A stretch of DNA of 64,000 nt from Paracoccus zhejiangensis (GCF_002847445.1 NZ_CP025431.1:62001-126000), one strand, 5' to 3'; positions 9,901 to 18,538 are shown, counted from the first letter of the stretch. Made by a program: numbers and translations. The notes: generated by a model from the sequence alone, not told the origin.

Positions 9901-10551
9901 TTCTGCCGCTCGGCCACGGGCGGGCGCTATCCCTTTGACCAAGGCTCGGCCATCGACGTGAACACGCAGGATTTCCAGCGCCTGTTCGGGCCGGGCGGGC
10001 TGATCGACGGCTTCGTCAACGACAACCTTGCCGCCTATGTCGACAGCACCGTGAGGCCGTGGAAATGGCGGGCCGATTTCGGACTGGACGCCAGCCTGCT
10101 CGCCCCGTTCGAGCGGGCGCGCTCGATGCGCGATGCCCTTTTCCCCGGTGGCTCGGGTCCGGTCATGGCCTTTACCCTGCAGGCGACCGACCTCTCGGCC
10201 AATGCCAGCCGGGTGACGCTGAACGTGGATGGCCAGGTGCTGACCTATTTCAACGCCGCCACCCGGCCCGAACCGATGACCTGGCCCGGCCGCGACGGCA
10301 CCAACATGATCACCCTCAGCTTCGCGCCGGTCGATGGCACCTCCGAGATCATCAGCTCGGAAAGCGGCAGCTGGGCGTTCCTGCGGCTGATCCGGGGCGG
10401 GGCGCTGTCGAAGACCGCGCAGCCCGATGTCTTCGCGCTTCGCCTGTCGGCGCGGGGCTTTTCCTCCAGCTTCGACCTGCGCGCCAATTCGGTCGAGAAC
10501 CCCTTCGACCTGACCATGTTCTCGGGCTTCAGCTGCCCGGTCGGGTTCTAG
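6997..10551 (+). CDS. tssM: TssM (IcmF), inner-membrane T6SS protein
   Basis: TssM (about 1,184 aa) is the large inner-membrane subunit that spans the periplasm to TssJ. Two N-terminal membrane helices (about 14-34 and 50-68) precede a cytoplasmic GTPase-like domain with Walker A GPPGTGKTT (about 134-142), an IDTAG switch (about 179-183) and a TKAD specificity motif (about 263-266). A third helix lies near 441-465, then the long periplasmic ImcF-related and C-terminal domains. A GTG (6994) directly follows the tssL stop; ATG 6997 is preferred because it is 8 bp from AAGAAGG. A second, GTPase-less paralogue lies at 13562-16015. Confidence 0.95.
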   Translation: MAVLKKILGFLFSRFLWTLIGVTILCVLIWLYGPLISFGEMQPLASDLTRIIVIGVIIILWLLSMLLRQMRAARANRVFVQELAAPPPEAKRGPGDENLAEVQSKFQGVLEQMKRSKLGSRKFLRDMPWYVIIGPPGTGKTTALRQSGLHFPIDLSDDLKGVGGTRNCDWFFTEDAVLIDTAGRYVEQQSDPEVDAAEWKGFMDLLVRHRGRRALNGVILTLSVQELAGDDSSIRDHGREIRKRLAELREQTGLKLPVYLMITKADLIPGFEEFFGDLNSRDREQVWGATLGTADRIDGLTVDREMQALQAALETRLVDRIADDLPLPQRAAIFRFPAQLDQLTAPLKVLIEAAFGESRYEESPWLRGIYLTSATQEGSPIDQMLVGISGSLGLSAPVPEQRRHGEKRSFFLRNLLTELIFPEAGLGRFDPRAEERRRWLWRGALAASAAAVVLLGTLFLFSFLRWTGALGDQERQLTDLTARLANVAAREAPTDPLDLNLALEAANATALAATPAPEGPLTLAGPGALPELNQIHTIAYDRTLRNILEPRMVAMVEATMWRHSRDPEFLLDALKAYQMLTGQAPYDAEFLSNWWQVALPEYAPIDPFPTEESLDHQLAALDRMRSEEAKIEPDAQLVSVALQSICTIPLAVRAYRSLLSNPTVAGLPEWVPAEETGPNGARVLTRLSEKTLRDGLPGAFTYDGFHSTVLPLLPEVAAQAALDRAVFAGGCNENAEASEEKLQADILKLYYDDFIAQWDGFLRDIRLTPITDLTDAQSNLKDLSSADSALKRLLLSVVAETDLTRPPETPEAEGGDNAAAEKAGMKAVSKLGRIGKLVKTGVRIAGSGGDAAAEPPPPPGLPVSEHFIPIRSTVQEVDGAPPLLDDAVAALAALSNELQTVAASPDPQSALLARGGLPQLTGTIANEATRLPDPIDKWVAGIAGDTISVTREAVIAQLNARWRADVLPFCRSATGGRYPFDQGSAIDVNTQDFQRLFGPGGLIDGFVNDNLAAYVDSTVRPWKWRADFGLDASLLAPFERARSMRDALFPGGSGPVMAFTLQATDLSANASRVTLNVDGQVLTYFNAATRPEPMTWPGRDGTNMITLSFAPVDGTSEIISSESGSWAFLRLIRGGALSKTAQPDVFALRLSARGFSSSFDLRANSVENPFDLTMFSGFSCPVGF

Positions 10552-10555
10552 GGGC

Positions 10556-11020
10556 GTGGCGACCGGGTTCTTCGGCAAGCTGCCCGCGCGCGGCGATTTC
10601 GTGACGCGCGGCCTCCCGCCCGGCGCCCGCCCAATGGTCGATCGCTGGCTGACCCGGATGCTGGCGCCGCTGGCCCGGCAGCCGGAGGACTGGCCCGCCG
10701 GGGGGTTCCGGGCGCTGCTGGGCCATGGCGATGAGGCGCTGGCGCTGCTGATCCTGCCAAGCCGTGACACCTCGGGCCGCGAATTTCCACTGGCCGCCGT
10801 CAGCCCGGCCACCGCCGCCGGGCAGGCCGAGATCGACCACTGGGCCGATCAGGCGCTGACGGCGCTGGACCGCGCCTGCCGGGGCGATCTCGATGCCGAT
10901 GACCTGGCCGCGGTGCTGGACCCGCTTGCGGTGGCAGCGGGCCAGACCGCGCTGACCCCGCCCTTGATCTGGGCGGTGGGTCAGCCACCGACAGAGCCGG
11001 TGGCGGTCAGTTCTGGTTGA
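10556..11020 (+). CDS. tagF: TagF, T6SS accessory protein
   Basis: This is a TagF-family protein (154 aa, DUF2094). In systems where it has been studied, TagF represses T6SS activity post-translationally. The N-terminus GFFGKLPARGDFVTRGLP is the family signature (F-G-K-x-P-x-x-G-D-F-x-x-R). The start is GTG 10556, 5 bp after the tssM stop. It is shorter than many TagF proteins, ending in a low-complexity tail. Its last 14 bp overlap the end of vgrG on the opposite strand. Confidence 0.88.
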   Translation: MATGFFGKLPARGDFVTRGLPPGARPMVDRWLTRMLAPLARQPEDWPAGGFRALLGHGDEALALLILPSRDTSGREFPLAAVSPATAAGQAEIDHWADQALTALDRACRGDLDADDLAAVLDPLAVAAGQTALTPPLIWAVGQPPTEPVAVSSG

Positions 11021-13460
11021 TCTTGCTGCCCTTGATCGTCACGTCGCTATCGGCCTTGACGTTGATCTTGCCCGAGCCAGTGACGGTGACATCCTTGCCC
11101 TCGATATTGATGGTGCCGTCCTTCTTCATCGCGATCGCGGCGCTGCCGCATTTCAGGATGATGCTGTCGCCCGCCTCGATGATCAGGTCCTTGCCGACCT
11201 TGATCGCCATATCCTCGCCGATCGACTCGCTGGCGGATTTGCCAATGCTGATGACGCTGGCCTCGCCCACGGTCAGGCTGCTGTTCTTGCCGATCGTCAC
11301 CGAACGGTCGATGCCCACGTTGATCGTCTGGTTGTCGGCCACGGTCCAGCTGTCATCCGCGCCGATCAGGTGCTGCTGCGCCGCACCCACGGTCACCGCG
11401 CGTTCCGCGCCGATGGTGTTGGTCTGGGCCGCGCCGACCGTCCGCACCTCGGCCGCGCCCACCGTGTCGGTGCGGGCGATGCCGATGGATATGGTCTGGT
11501 TCGAGCCGACCGTCTGGCTGTGGTTCGCGCCGATCGTCTCGGTCGAGTTCGAGCCGACCGAGATGGTCTCGTTCGTGCCCACCGTCAGCGAGCGGTTGAC
11601 CCCCACCGTCTCGTCATCATTGTTGCCGATGCTGACGGTGCGATCGACGCCCACTGTGGTGGACTTGTTGTTATCCACCGATTCCGTCCGGTCATGCCCC
11701 ACCCATTGGGTCGCGTCATGCACCACCTCCTCGGAAAAATCATTGCCGATATGGCGGGCCTCGTTGTTCTTGACCAGTTCGTTATGGTCCTTCTCGGCCT
11801 GGAAATAGACCTCTTCATTGCCCTTCTTGTCCTCGAAGCGCAGCTCGTTCCAGCCGCCGCCGCCGGGGCTGGAATTCGACTTCCAGCCCGATTGCGTGGC
11901 ATTGCCGGGCAGCGCATAGGGCGGCATCTGCTCGGCGTTATAGACCCGGCCGGTGATGATCGGCTGGTCCGGGTCGCCGTCGAGGAAATCGACGATGACC
12001 TCTTGCCCGATGCGCGGGATCTGGATGAAGCCCCATCCCGACCCGGCCCAGGCACTGCTGACGCGGATGAAGCAGGTGCTGTTCTCGTTCCGCCCGCCAA
12101 GGCGGTCCCAATGAAACTGAACCTTCACCCGGCTGTATTTGTCGGTATAGATTTCCTCGCCGCTTGGCCCGACCACCACGGCGGTCTGCAAGCCCTTCAT
12201 CGCCGGTCGCGGGGTCAGGCGCGGCGGGCGGTATTCATGATCCGAGGGCACCATGCGGTAGATGGCCGAAAAGCCGCCATCACCGGCCTCGCGGGCCTGA
12301 AATTCCTGCATCGACAGAAAGCGGCCGGCCCCAAGCGCCGCATTTTCCTCGGCCCGGAACAGGGTGGTCAAGGCGCCTTCGCCGCCCCTCTCGCCACCAC
12401 GCTGCTGCCAGGCAAGCGAGCGGAAACGGCCGCCGCGAATGTCGTAATCCACGCGCTCGACGGCGAATGAAGCATTTTCGGCGGCGCGCGGGAATTCCGT
12501 GACCGTGACGACGCTGCCCGAGGCCGGGTCGGGATAGTTCGACAGCGCCGTGATCAGAAAGGCATGGGCCTGATCCTGCTGATTGCGAATCTTGGCCTGC
12601 AGATCGCCGCGCCCGTGTTCGATGTAATTGCCCGGATAGCTATAACGCTTGCCGGCGCTGTTCTTGTGGGACAGCGCATTTTCATATTGCGCGGTCAGAT
12701 CGGCCGAGGGTTTCTCGAAATCATAATCGGTCAGCAGATGACTTCCCGAAACCACGCTGTCGACCCGGCTGAAATTCACGATCTGGCCGCCTTGCGACCT
12801 GGTGTCCGGCAGCTCGTGCCCGTATCGCAACACAATCGGGTCGGCGCCGGTATCTTTCAGCAATGGCACTGAATCGCTTAAAATCAGCGTATGCTTACCC
12901 TCCTCGAAGCGAAAAAAATAGAATATCCCTTCGTGTTCCAGCAGGCGCTGAACAAAGTTCAGATCGCTTTCGCCATACTGAACGCAATATTCGCGCTTGG
13001 GCAGGGGTCCATTCAGATGCCAGTCGTAACCAGAGACCTGATGCTGATTCAGAACGAATTCGACGATCTCGCGCACCGTCTGTTCCTGAAAGATGCGGTT
13101 ATTGGTGGCCTTTGACAGCAGCCACAGCTTGGGGCGTAGCACCAGATGATACAGCCAGCCTTCGGATGCCAGCCCGGCAAATCGGAAGCTGTCGACGATG
13201 CCGTGAAAGATCCTTGGCTCGCCCAAGGCGCCGGTGTCGATGCCCAGGGTCAGCGTCACCTCTTCGCCCAGCAGATCGTTTGCGAGGATGTCGGGGCTGC
13301 CGCTGACGGCGGTGATGTCATATTCGAAGCATTGGCTCAGCATGTCGTGGCCGCGCATCGACAGAAAGGCCAGCCCCCGAAAATCTGCCAGGTTCCCGGA
13401 TGCAAGCGACCCTTCGAAAGCCAGGGGCGTCTGCAACGTGGCATAACGTTCCGTCGACAT
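11007..13460 (-). CDS. vgrG: VgrG (TssI), T6SS spike protein
   Basis: VgrG (817 aa) forms the trimeric spike at the tip of the Hcp tube. The gp27-like base fills the N-terminal half, a gp5-like OB fold follows (VKVQFHWDRLGG, then GWGFIQIPRIGQEVIVDFLDGDPD), and then a long beta-helix made of eight-residue repeats (about 603-762). It ends at SKINQN with no added toxin domain, so cargo would have to bind non-covalently. The 5' part (about 12850-13130) and the upstream gap are visibly richer in A+T than the rest. No PAAR tip gene is seen nearby. Confidence 0.95.
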   Translation of the reverse strand: MSTERYATLQTPLAFEGSLASGNLADFRGLAFLSMRGHDMLSQCFEYDITAVSGSPDILANDLLGEEVTLTLGIDTGALGEPRIFHGIVDSFRFAGLASEGWLYHLVLRPKLWLLSKATNNRIFQEQTVREIVEFVLNQHQVSGYDWHLNGPLPKREYCVQYGESDLNFVQRLLEHEGIFYFFRFEEGKHTLILSDSVPLLKDTGADPIVLRYGHELPDTRSQGGQIVNFSRVDSVVSGSHLLTDYDFEKPSADLTAQYENALSHKNSAGKRYSYPGNYIEHGRGDLQAKIRNQQDQAHAFLITALSNYPDPASGSVVTVTEFPRAAENASFAVERVDYDIRGGRFRSLAWQQRGGERGGEGALTTLFRAEENAALGAGRFLSMQEFQAREAGDGGFSAIYRMVPSDHEYRPPRLTPRPAMKGLQTAVVVGPSGEEIYTDKYSRVKVQFHWDRLGGRNENSTCFIRVSSAWAGSGWGFIQIPRIGQEVIVDFLDGDPDQPIITGRVYNAEQMPPYALPGNATQSGWKSNSSPGGGGWNELRFEDKKGNEEVYFQAEKDHNELVKNNEARHIGNDFSEEVVHDATQWVGHDRTESVDNNKSTTVGVDRTVSIGNNDDETVGVNRSLTVGTNETISVGSNSTETIGANHSQTVGSNQTISIGIARTDTVGAAEVRTVGAAQTNTIGAERAVTVGAAQQHLIGADDSWTVADNQTINVGIDRSVTIGKNSSLTVGEASVISIGKSASESIGEDMAIKVGKDLIIEAGDSIILKCGSAAIAMKKDGTINIEGKDVTVTGSGKINVKADSDVTIKGSKINQN
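11175..11654 (-). repeat. About 20 tandem octad repeats (24 bp) in vgrG
   Basis: Protein residues 603-762 divide into about twenty consecutive eight-residue units of the form (V/I)G-x-(N/D/A)-x-(T/S)-(V/I)-(S/T), for example VGVDRTVS, VGTNETIS, IGANHSQT. The DNA shows the corresponding 24-bp periodicity with diverged units. In VgrG proteins this pattern builds the triple-stranded beta-helix needle. Confidence 0.85.
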
Positions 13461-13561
13461 TTTTCCGTCCCTTCATTAACCGCGTCTGCGATGCAGAATA
13501 CGCGCCGTCGGATGATATCGCGAATTATCCAATTCACGAAACGTTGCGCCAAAAAATATCG

Positions 13562-16015
13562 TCACAGATTTGGCGGGCACTCAAATCCCCGCATCGCAGC
13601 GCGCACGGAAACCGGATTCAGCTTGTCGGTAAAGATCATCTCCAGAAAGACCCGCCCGGTATCGCTGCGCAGATCCAAGAGCACCCGCGCCCCCTCGTCG
13701 CGCAGCCGCAGCCGCAGCGTGTCCATCAGGTGCAGCAGCCCCCATGGCCCCGGATGCACCAGCCGCCCGGCATCGGTACCCTCGCGGAAGCTGACCTCGA
13801 TGCCCTGATCGGGCGATGGGCCGGGCCAGACCAGCTGCACCGGCGCGCCGCTGGCCAGAACGGGTTGCGCGACCCCGCCGATGGCCACCAGCGTCTGGCC
13901 ACGTTCGGCCAGCGCACTCAACGTCAGCGGCCGGTCCAGCGCACCCGCGCTGCCAAACAGCCCCTGCGAGATCCGCGCCGCGCGTTCAAAGAACAGCGCG
14001 CTTTCGGGGTTCAGCCCCTCGAACCGCGCTTCGGGCTTCCAGCGCCAGGGCGATTCCGCGGTCTCCAGCAGCGGCAGGGCATTGGCAGCCAGAAACTGGC
14101 TCAGCGTGCCCTGCGGCCCCAGCAATCCGGCCAGTTCCGCCGTGGTCGTATCCGCCCCGCCATCGGCAAAGGGATAGCGGCCCTGGACGATCTGCTGACA
14201 GGCGGGAAAGACCTGCTGCTGCCATTGCCGGGTCAGGGTATTGCCGCCCGCCTCGGCCACGGCGGCCTGCGGACTGGCAGACTGCGCCAGCACATCCTCG
14301 GCGATCTGCACGACGATGCGCGGCGCCGCCTGCAGCGCGGTGATCGAGCGCGCCCGGTCGCCAATGCTCATCAGACGGTCCATGCCCCGGCGCTGGTCCA
14401 GGTCGATCGCACCAAGCGCCACGTTCAGCTGCGCGAAAAGCGCCGAGATCTCGGCCATCCGCCCCTGTTCGACATATTGGATGAACGGCCCGAACTCGCG
14501 CGCCAGCTGCAGTTGCTGGTCATGGCCGCGCTGCCGGTCCGGCCCGCCGACCTGCACCCAGACCTCGCGGAACAGCCGGGTCAGCGGGTTGTCGGGCCGG
14601 GCCAGCGCGCCCGAGACCACGATGGCGGTTTCGCGCTGCGCGAAGGGCTGGACGCGCAGATCGGCCAGCCAGTCCTTCCATGCGGCGATGGTCTGCTCCT
14701 GCAACCGGCCCATCAGCAGGTCGGGGGTGGCGTTGTCCGGGGGCAGCGTCTTGCCCAGCACCACCGGCGCAATCGCCCGCGCCTTCTGCACCGCCACGCC
14801 GACGCCATAGTCGCGCGCGTAATTCCAGCCCTCCTGCGTGAAGAGGCCCGGCAGCGGCGTTCCCATCGGCAGGCCCGATCGGCGCAGCAGCACCTGCGAC
14901 AGGCCCGGCACCCGCGCCTCGGGCGACCAGGCCGGCAGCGCCCGCATCTGGTCGGCGCGCTGCAGTTCCAGCCAGGCACGGTCGGCCTCGGGAATCTCGG
15001 CGGCGAAACCCATGGCCTGATCGCGCAACTCGCTGTCGCCCGCCGTCAGGCTGGTATCGGGTCCGGCCAGCGGGCCGACATGCGCGCCCAACCCGGCCAG
15101 CCCGACACGCGCACCGTTATCTTCCAGCCAGCCGGCCAGGTAGCCGGGGGTCCAGCTGTCCTGCCCGGTCAGCACCGACCAGGCCCGCAGCGCATCGTAA
15201 AGCACCAGCCCCTCGCCCTCGGTGGCAATGGTCGTCTCGATCCCGGCGGCGATGGCACCGGGCACCTGAGCGCGCACCGCCTCGGCATAGGCGGCCTCGG
15301 CCCGGCTCTCGCTGTCATAGTACGGCAGCCTGACCAGCCGTTTCAGCGGCGCCTGAACCGCAGCGTCCGACACCCGGCCCACGGCGGCGCGCATGTCATC
15401 CAGCCGCCGCACCAGGTCGGCACCGCTGCGCGGGCGGTCCAGCCCGATGACCAAGGCCTCGGCCTCGAAGCTGGCGTTGATTCGCTGGTGATAGCGGTAT
15501 TCCAGGAAGCCGGCATAGCCGACCAGCGCCAGAACCAGCACCAGCGCGAAACCCGCGACCTTCCAGCCCCAGCCGCCGCTGCCCTTGCGGCGATGGGCAT
15601 CGCGGGCGGTATCGGCCCGCGTCAACAGCCCGCGCAGGAACTGCTCCAGGTCGGCAAAGCTCTCGCCCTGCGCGGCAGCGGTGCGCTGGAATTCGCGGAT
15701 GCGCGCCAGCGACATGTCGCGCCCGTCGAAAAGTTGCCGCCGCGCCAGCACCGACCATGTCGCCAGATCGATCTGCGCCAGCGTCCGCGCCCGGTGGTCC
15801 AGCAGCACCGCCAGCCCGTATCGCGCCGGCTTCAGCGCCGGTTTCGCCGTGCCGCCCCGCGCGGCATCCGTCTCGAATCGGTCCAGCAACCCCTGCGCCT
15901 CGTCGATCAGCCGCGCCGCACCGCGCCGGGCGCGCAGGTCCAGATCGTCGATCATCTGCAAGACCGGCGCGGCGGCGCGATCAAGGGGCGAGGGCTCTCT
16001 GCGTCTGGCCGCCAT
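13562..16015 (-). CDS. TssM-like protein without GTPase domain, possible TssL-like head
   Basis: An 817-aa paralogue of TssM. Its last ~230 residues align by eye with TssM at 6997-10551: the GRYPF motif, FGPGG/LGPQG, PWKWR/SPWRWK and the FERA segment all recur in order. No Walker A or other GTPase motif is present. Instead residues 1-145 form a soluble helical head in which ARYGLAVLLDH...LATWSVLARRQLFDG resembles the DotU/TssL core, followed by a single membrane helix (about 151-170). I infer a TssL-TssM hybrid or auxiliary membrane-complex subunit. It is the last gene of a three-gene set with the M15 peptidase and PP2C phosphatase. Confidence 0.75.
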   Translation of the reverse strand: MAARRREPSPLDRAAAPVLQMIDDLDLRARRGAARLIDEAQGLLDRFETDAARGGTAKPALKPARYGLAVLLDHRARTLAQIDLATWSVLARRQLFDGRDMSLARIREFQRTAAAQGESFADLEQFLRGLLTRADTARDAHRRKGSGGWGWKVAGFALVLVLALVGYAGFLEYRYHQRINASFEAEALVIGLDRPRSGADLVRRLDDMRAAVGRVSDAAVQAPLKRLVRLPYYDSESRAEAAYAEAVRAQVPGAIAAGIETTIATEGEGLVLYDALRAWSVLTGQDSWTPGYLAGWLEDNGARVGLAGLGAHVGPLAGPDTSLTAGDSELRDQAMGFAAEIPEADRAWLELQRADQMRALPAWSPEARVPGLSQVLLRRSGLPMGTPLPGLFTQEGWNYARDYGVGVAVQKARAIAPVVLGKTLPPDNATPDLLMGRLQEQTIAAWKDWLADLRVQPFAQRETAIVVSGALARPDNPLTRLFREVWVQVGGPDRQRGHDQQLQLAREFGPFIQYVEQGRMAEISALFAQLNVALGAIDLDQRRGMDRLMSIGDRARSITALQAAPRIVVQIAEDVLAQSASPQAAVAEAGGNTLTRQWQQQVFPACQQIVQGRYPFADGGADTTTAELAGLLGPQGTLSQFLAANALPLLETAESPWRWKPEARFEGLNPESALFFERAARISQGLFGSAGALDRPLTLSALAERGQTLVAIGGVAQPVLASGAPVQLVWPGPSPDQGIEVSFREGTDAGRLVHPGPWGLLHLMDTLRLRLRDEGARVLLDLRSDTGRVFLEMIFTDKLNPVSVRAAMRGFECPPNL

Positions 16016-16018
16016 CGC

Positions 16019-16915
16019 CTAAAGCTTGCCCTCGGCCTGCCATTTCCGCAGCGTCTCGACGCCGACCTCGAAATGCATCGAATCCTCGCGGCTATAGGTC
16101 GCGCCCCAGAACCAGCCTTCCTTGTTGAACAGTTCCGCCAGCAGCAGCAGCCCGAATTGCGTGCCGCCATCGGCAAAGCCGTCCAGCTGATCCTCGAGCT
16201 TCAGATCGATGGCCGTGCCCCAGGAATGGTTCGAGACCGCCGTGCGCGAACCGCGGATCAGCCGCGCGCACATCGCCCCGGCAGTGCCAAGCGCGTTGTA
16301 GATGTCGGGCTCGCTGGCCTGCAATTCGGCCAGGATGCGTTCCAGGCTGTCCAGCGCCGGCTTGACCATGGTGACCTTGATCGGCCCGATCTGGCGCGTT
16401 TCCAGCAGGGCTTTCAGCCGCGGCTGCGTCACCGACTGGCAATCGGTGCCGTAATTGTCGCGCGGCGGACCCAGCACCTCCATCATCACCCGGTTGCCGG
16501 GTTGGGTAACACCCTGGTTGAAGCGGGTCTTGGCCAGCCGCATCACCTCGGTCATCTGGGCGGTGCCGCCGTGATCCCCGACCTCCTCGTCGCCGGTGCC
16601 AAGTTCGGGGGTGGCGGCCGTCACCTCGGGGACCACGCCCGCAGTGGCCACTGGCGCGGCCATGCGGGGCTGGGCGGCCTGCAGCGCCAGATCCTCGGAC
16701 AGGCGCTCGATCTCGACCTGCGCATCGCGGACCTCGGCCCGCAGCTTTTCGATATCGCTGCGCTGCGTCGCCAGTTCCGCCTCGTTGCGGTTCAACCGCA
16801 GCTCCGCGCTGCCATCAGCGGTTTCCAGCAGCGCGCCGACCACGGCGAAGGCGATGGCCGCGATCACCAGGCCGATCGCCACGATGATCGGGCCGATCAG
16901 GGCACCCTGACGCAT
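16019..16915 (-). CDS. Membrane-anchored M15-family peptidoglycan peptidase
   Basis: A 298-aa protein with one N-terminal membrane helix (7-30), a coiled coil (about 37-80), a linker, and a C-terminal D-alanyl-D-alanine carboxypeptidase/VanY-like domain. Zinc ligands are visible: SNHSWGTAID (His230, Asp237) and SMHFEV (His281). It probably trims peptidoglycan peptides in the periplasm, perhaps to let the T6SS pass. ATG 16915 is chosen because it overlaps the phosphatase stop as TGATG; longer readings run into that gene. The stop is 3 bp from the TssM-like start, so the three genes look co-translated. Confidence 0.82.
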   Translation of the reverse strand: MRQGALIGPIIVAIGLVIAAIAFAVVGALLETADGSAELRLNRNEAELATQRSDIEKLRAEVRDAQVEIERLSEDLALQAAQPRMAAPVATAGVVPEVTAATPELGTGDEEVGDHGGTAQMTEVMRLAKTRFNQGVTQPGNRVMMEVLGPPRDNYGTDCQSVTQPRLKALLETRQIGPIKVTMVKPALDSLERILAELQASEPDIYNALGTAGAMCARLIRGSRTAVSNHSWGTAIDLKLEDQLDGFADGGTQFGLLLLAELFNKEGWFWGATYSREDSMHFEVGVETLRKWQAEGKL

Positions 16916-17679
16916 CAGCCGGCCTCCAGCGCGAAGATGCTGACCACCGAGACATTGTCGGGCGCGCCGTTTTCCAGCGCCCGCAGCGCCAGACCCCGGC
17001 ACAGGCTTCGGGGATCGGCGGGCCGCGCCATGATGGCGGCGATCTCGGCATCGCTGACGCAGGTGGTCAGACCGTCCGAGCACAGCATCAGCCGGTCCCC
17101 CAGGATCAGCTTCACCGTCATCGTATCGACCTCGAGGCGCGTCCCGACGCCGACCGCGCGGGTCACGACATGGCGCTGCGGGTGGCTTTCGCGCTGCTCG
17201 GGACGCAAGAGGCCGCCATCAACCAGTTCCTGCACCACCGAATGATCGTTGGTCAGTTGCCGCAAATGCCCGCCGCGCCACAGATACGCGCGGCAATCGC
17301 CGACCCAGGCCACGGTCGCCGTGCCGTTCTGGATCATCGCCGCCACCACGGTCGCGCCCATCCGGTCGATGCCCTCTTCGGCGCTGCGGGCCAGGATCAT
17401 CTGGTTCGCATCCTCGATCAGCTTCCTGAGCCCCGACGCCGGCGGCGCGTCATCGGCCAGCGCGGCGATGCGATCGACCACCATGTCGGCCGCCATGTCG
17501 CCATGGCCATAGCCGCCCATGCCGTCGGCCACCGCCCAAAGCGCGCCGCCGGGATCGGTCAGGATGGCGTCCTCGTTGTTTTCCCTGACCCGGCCGACAT
17601 GGGTCAGCCCGCTGCCGCGGAAGACCATCGGCGAGCTGCCGGGAAGAATCGCGGGCTGGCGGGTGATCGGCCCAGTCAT
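16915..17679 (-). CDS. pppA: PP2C-type Ser/Thr phosphatase, PppA-like
   Basis: A 254-aa PP2C metallophosphatase. Motifs in order: GRVRENNEDA (29-38), DGMGGYGHGD (52-61), CSDGL and APDNVSVV near the end, covering the usual metal-binding aspartates. In T6SS loci this enzyme reverses PpkA phosphorylation of the FHA protein (here TagH, 2328-3827). The first 17 residues are weakly supported; an in-frame ATG at 17628 (MVFRGSG) is an alternative start closer to family length. It heads the minus-strand set with the M15 peptidase and TssM-like protein. Confidence 0.88.
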   Translation of the reverse strand: MTGPITRQPAILPGSSPMVFRGSGLTHVGRVRENNEDAILTDPGGALWAVADGMGGYGHGDMAADMVVDRIAALADDAPPASGLRKLIEDANQMILARSAEEGIDRMGATVVAAMIQNGTATVAWVGDCRAYLWRGGHLRQLTNDHSVVQELVDGGLLRPEQRESHPQRHVVTRAVGVGTRLEVDTMTVKLILGDRLMLCSDGLTTCVSDAEIAAIMARPADPRSLCRGLALRALENGAPDNVSVVSIFALEAG

Positions 17680-17807
17680 TGGCGGCGCGTGCCTTCCTGC
17701 CGGGACAAGGGGGTCATCCAGAACCTCGGAATTTGGCTGAATTTCACTTGGATTAATGATAACCTACGAACCGGCCATATCAAAACTTTTCCCTATTCGG
17801 TGCCGAC
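17680..17807. promoter_or_regulatory. Divergent intergenic region, probable promoters
   Basis: A 128-bp gap between the minus-strand phosphatase gene and the plus-strand ompA-like gene. The part nearest ompA (about 17735-17795) is strikingly A+T-rich against its surroundings, which fits promoter DNA for one or both genes. I see no certain -35/-10 pair or named operator. Confidence 0.45.
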
Positions 17808-18515
17808 ATGCGTTTCAAACCCCTCGTCTCCCTCTCGACCCTGCTTTGCGCGATGTCGCTGGCCCTGCCCGCCGCCGCGCAAAGCGATCTCTCCGTGGAT
17901 GATCTGCTGGGGCTGTGGAACAAGCAGAAACAGGTCTTCCACGAGGCGGGCACGAACCCGCTTGGCAAGACCCGCGGGCTTGAACTGGTGACCATCGACG
18001 ACCCCGCGACCGCAGCCGCCGCACCCGATGCCGGCGCGTCCGTGTCGATGACCCCTGCCGCTGCCGAGACGGCGGCGACCAGCGAAACCGCCGCTGCAAC
18101 CTCGGCGACCGATCCGAATCGGCCCCTGACCGCCGCGCCGGAAACCGTTCAGCCGGTCGTGTTCGGGCAGTTGGCACCCGAGCTGCAGGTGAACCTGCAG
18201 ATCAATTTCGGCTTTGACAGCGCGGCCTTGGCCGAGGACGAGAAGCCGAAGATGCAGAAGATCTGCGAGGCGATGAAGCAAAGCGATGTGCAGGTCTTCC
18301 GCATCGTCGGCCATACCGACACCGCCGGCAGCGACGACTATAACGAGCGTCTGTCGGTCCTGCGCGCCAACGAGGTCGTGCGCTTCCTGACCGAGGAATG
18401 CGGAATCGACGCCGCGCGGCTGGAGGCGCTTGGCATGGGCGAGCGTTTCCCCTTCAACGCCGAGAACACCCGGGCCGACGAGAATCGCCGGGTCGAGTTC
18501 CAGGCGATCAGCTAG
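17808..18515 (+). CDS. OmpA-family peptidoglycan-binding protein
   Basis: A 235-aa exported protein: signal peptide of about 25 residues ending in PAAAQ, an Ala/Thr-rich linker (about 60-115), then an OmpA C-terminal domain. Typical motifs are NFGFDSAAL, RIVGHTDTAGSDDYN and ADENRRVEF. It should bind peptidoglycan in the periplasm. It sits between the T6SS phosphatase and the two-partner secretion operon, and which of the two it serves cannot be told from sequence. Confidence 0.85.
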   Translation: MRFKPLVSLSTLLCAMSLALPAAAQSDLSVDDLLGLWNKQKQVFHEAGTNPLGKTRGLELVTIDDPATAAAAPDAGASVSMTPAAAETAATSETAAATSATDPNRPLTAAPETVQPVVFGQLAPELQVNLQINFGFDSAALAEDEKPKMQKICEAMKQSDVQVFRIVGHTDTAGSDDYNERLSVLRANEVVRFLTEECGIDAARLEALGMGERFPFNAENTRADENRRVEFQAIS

Positions 18516-18538
18516 CGCCGGACGCAGCGGCGCACGAG

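Noticed and set aside
13400..17245. A long plus-strand open frame opposite the TssM-like, peptidase and phosphatase genes
   Set aside because: Antisense composition, no domain, and the minus-strand genes show clear family motifs and tight coupling.
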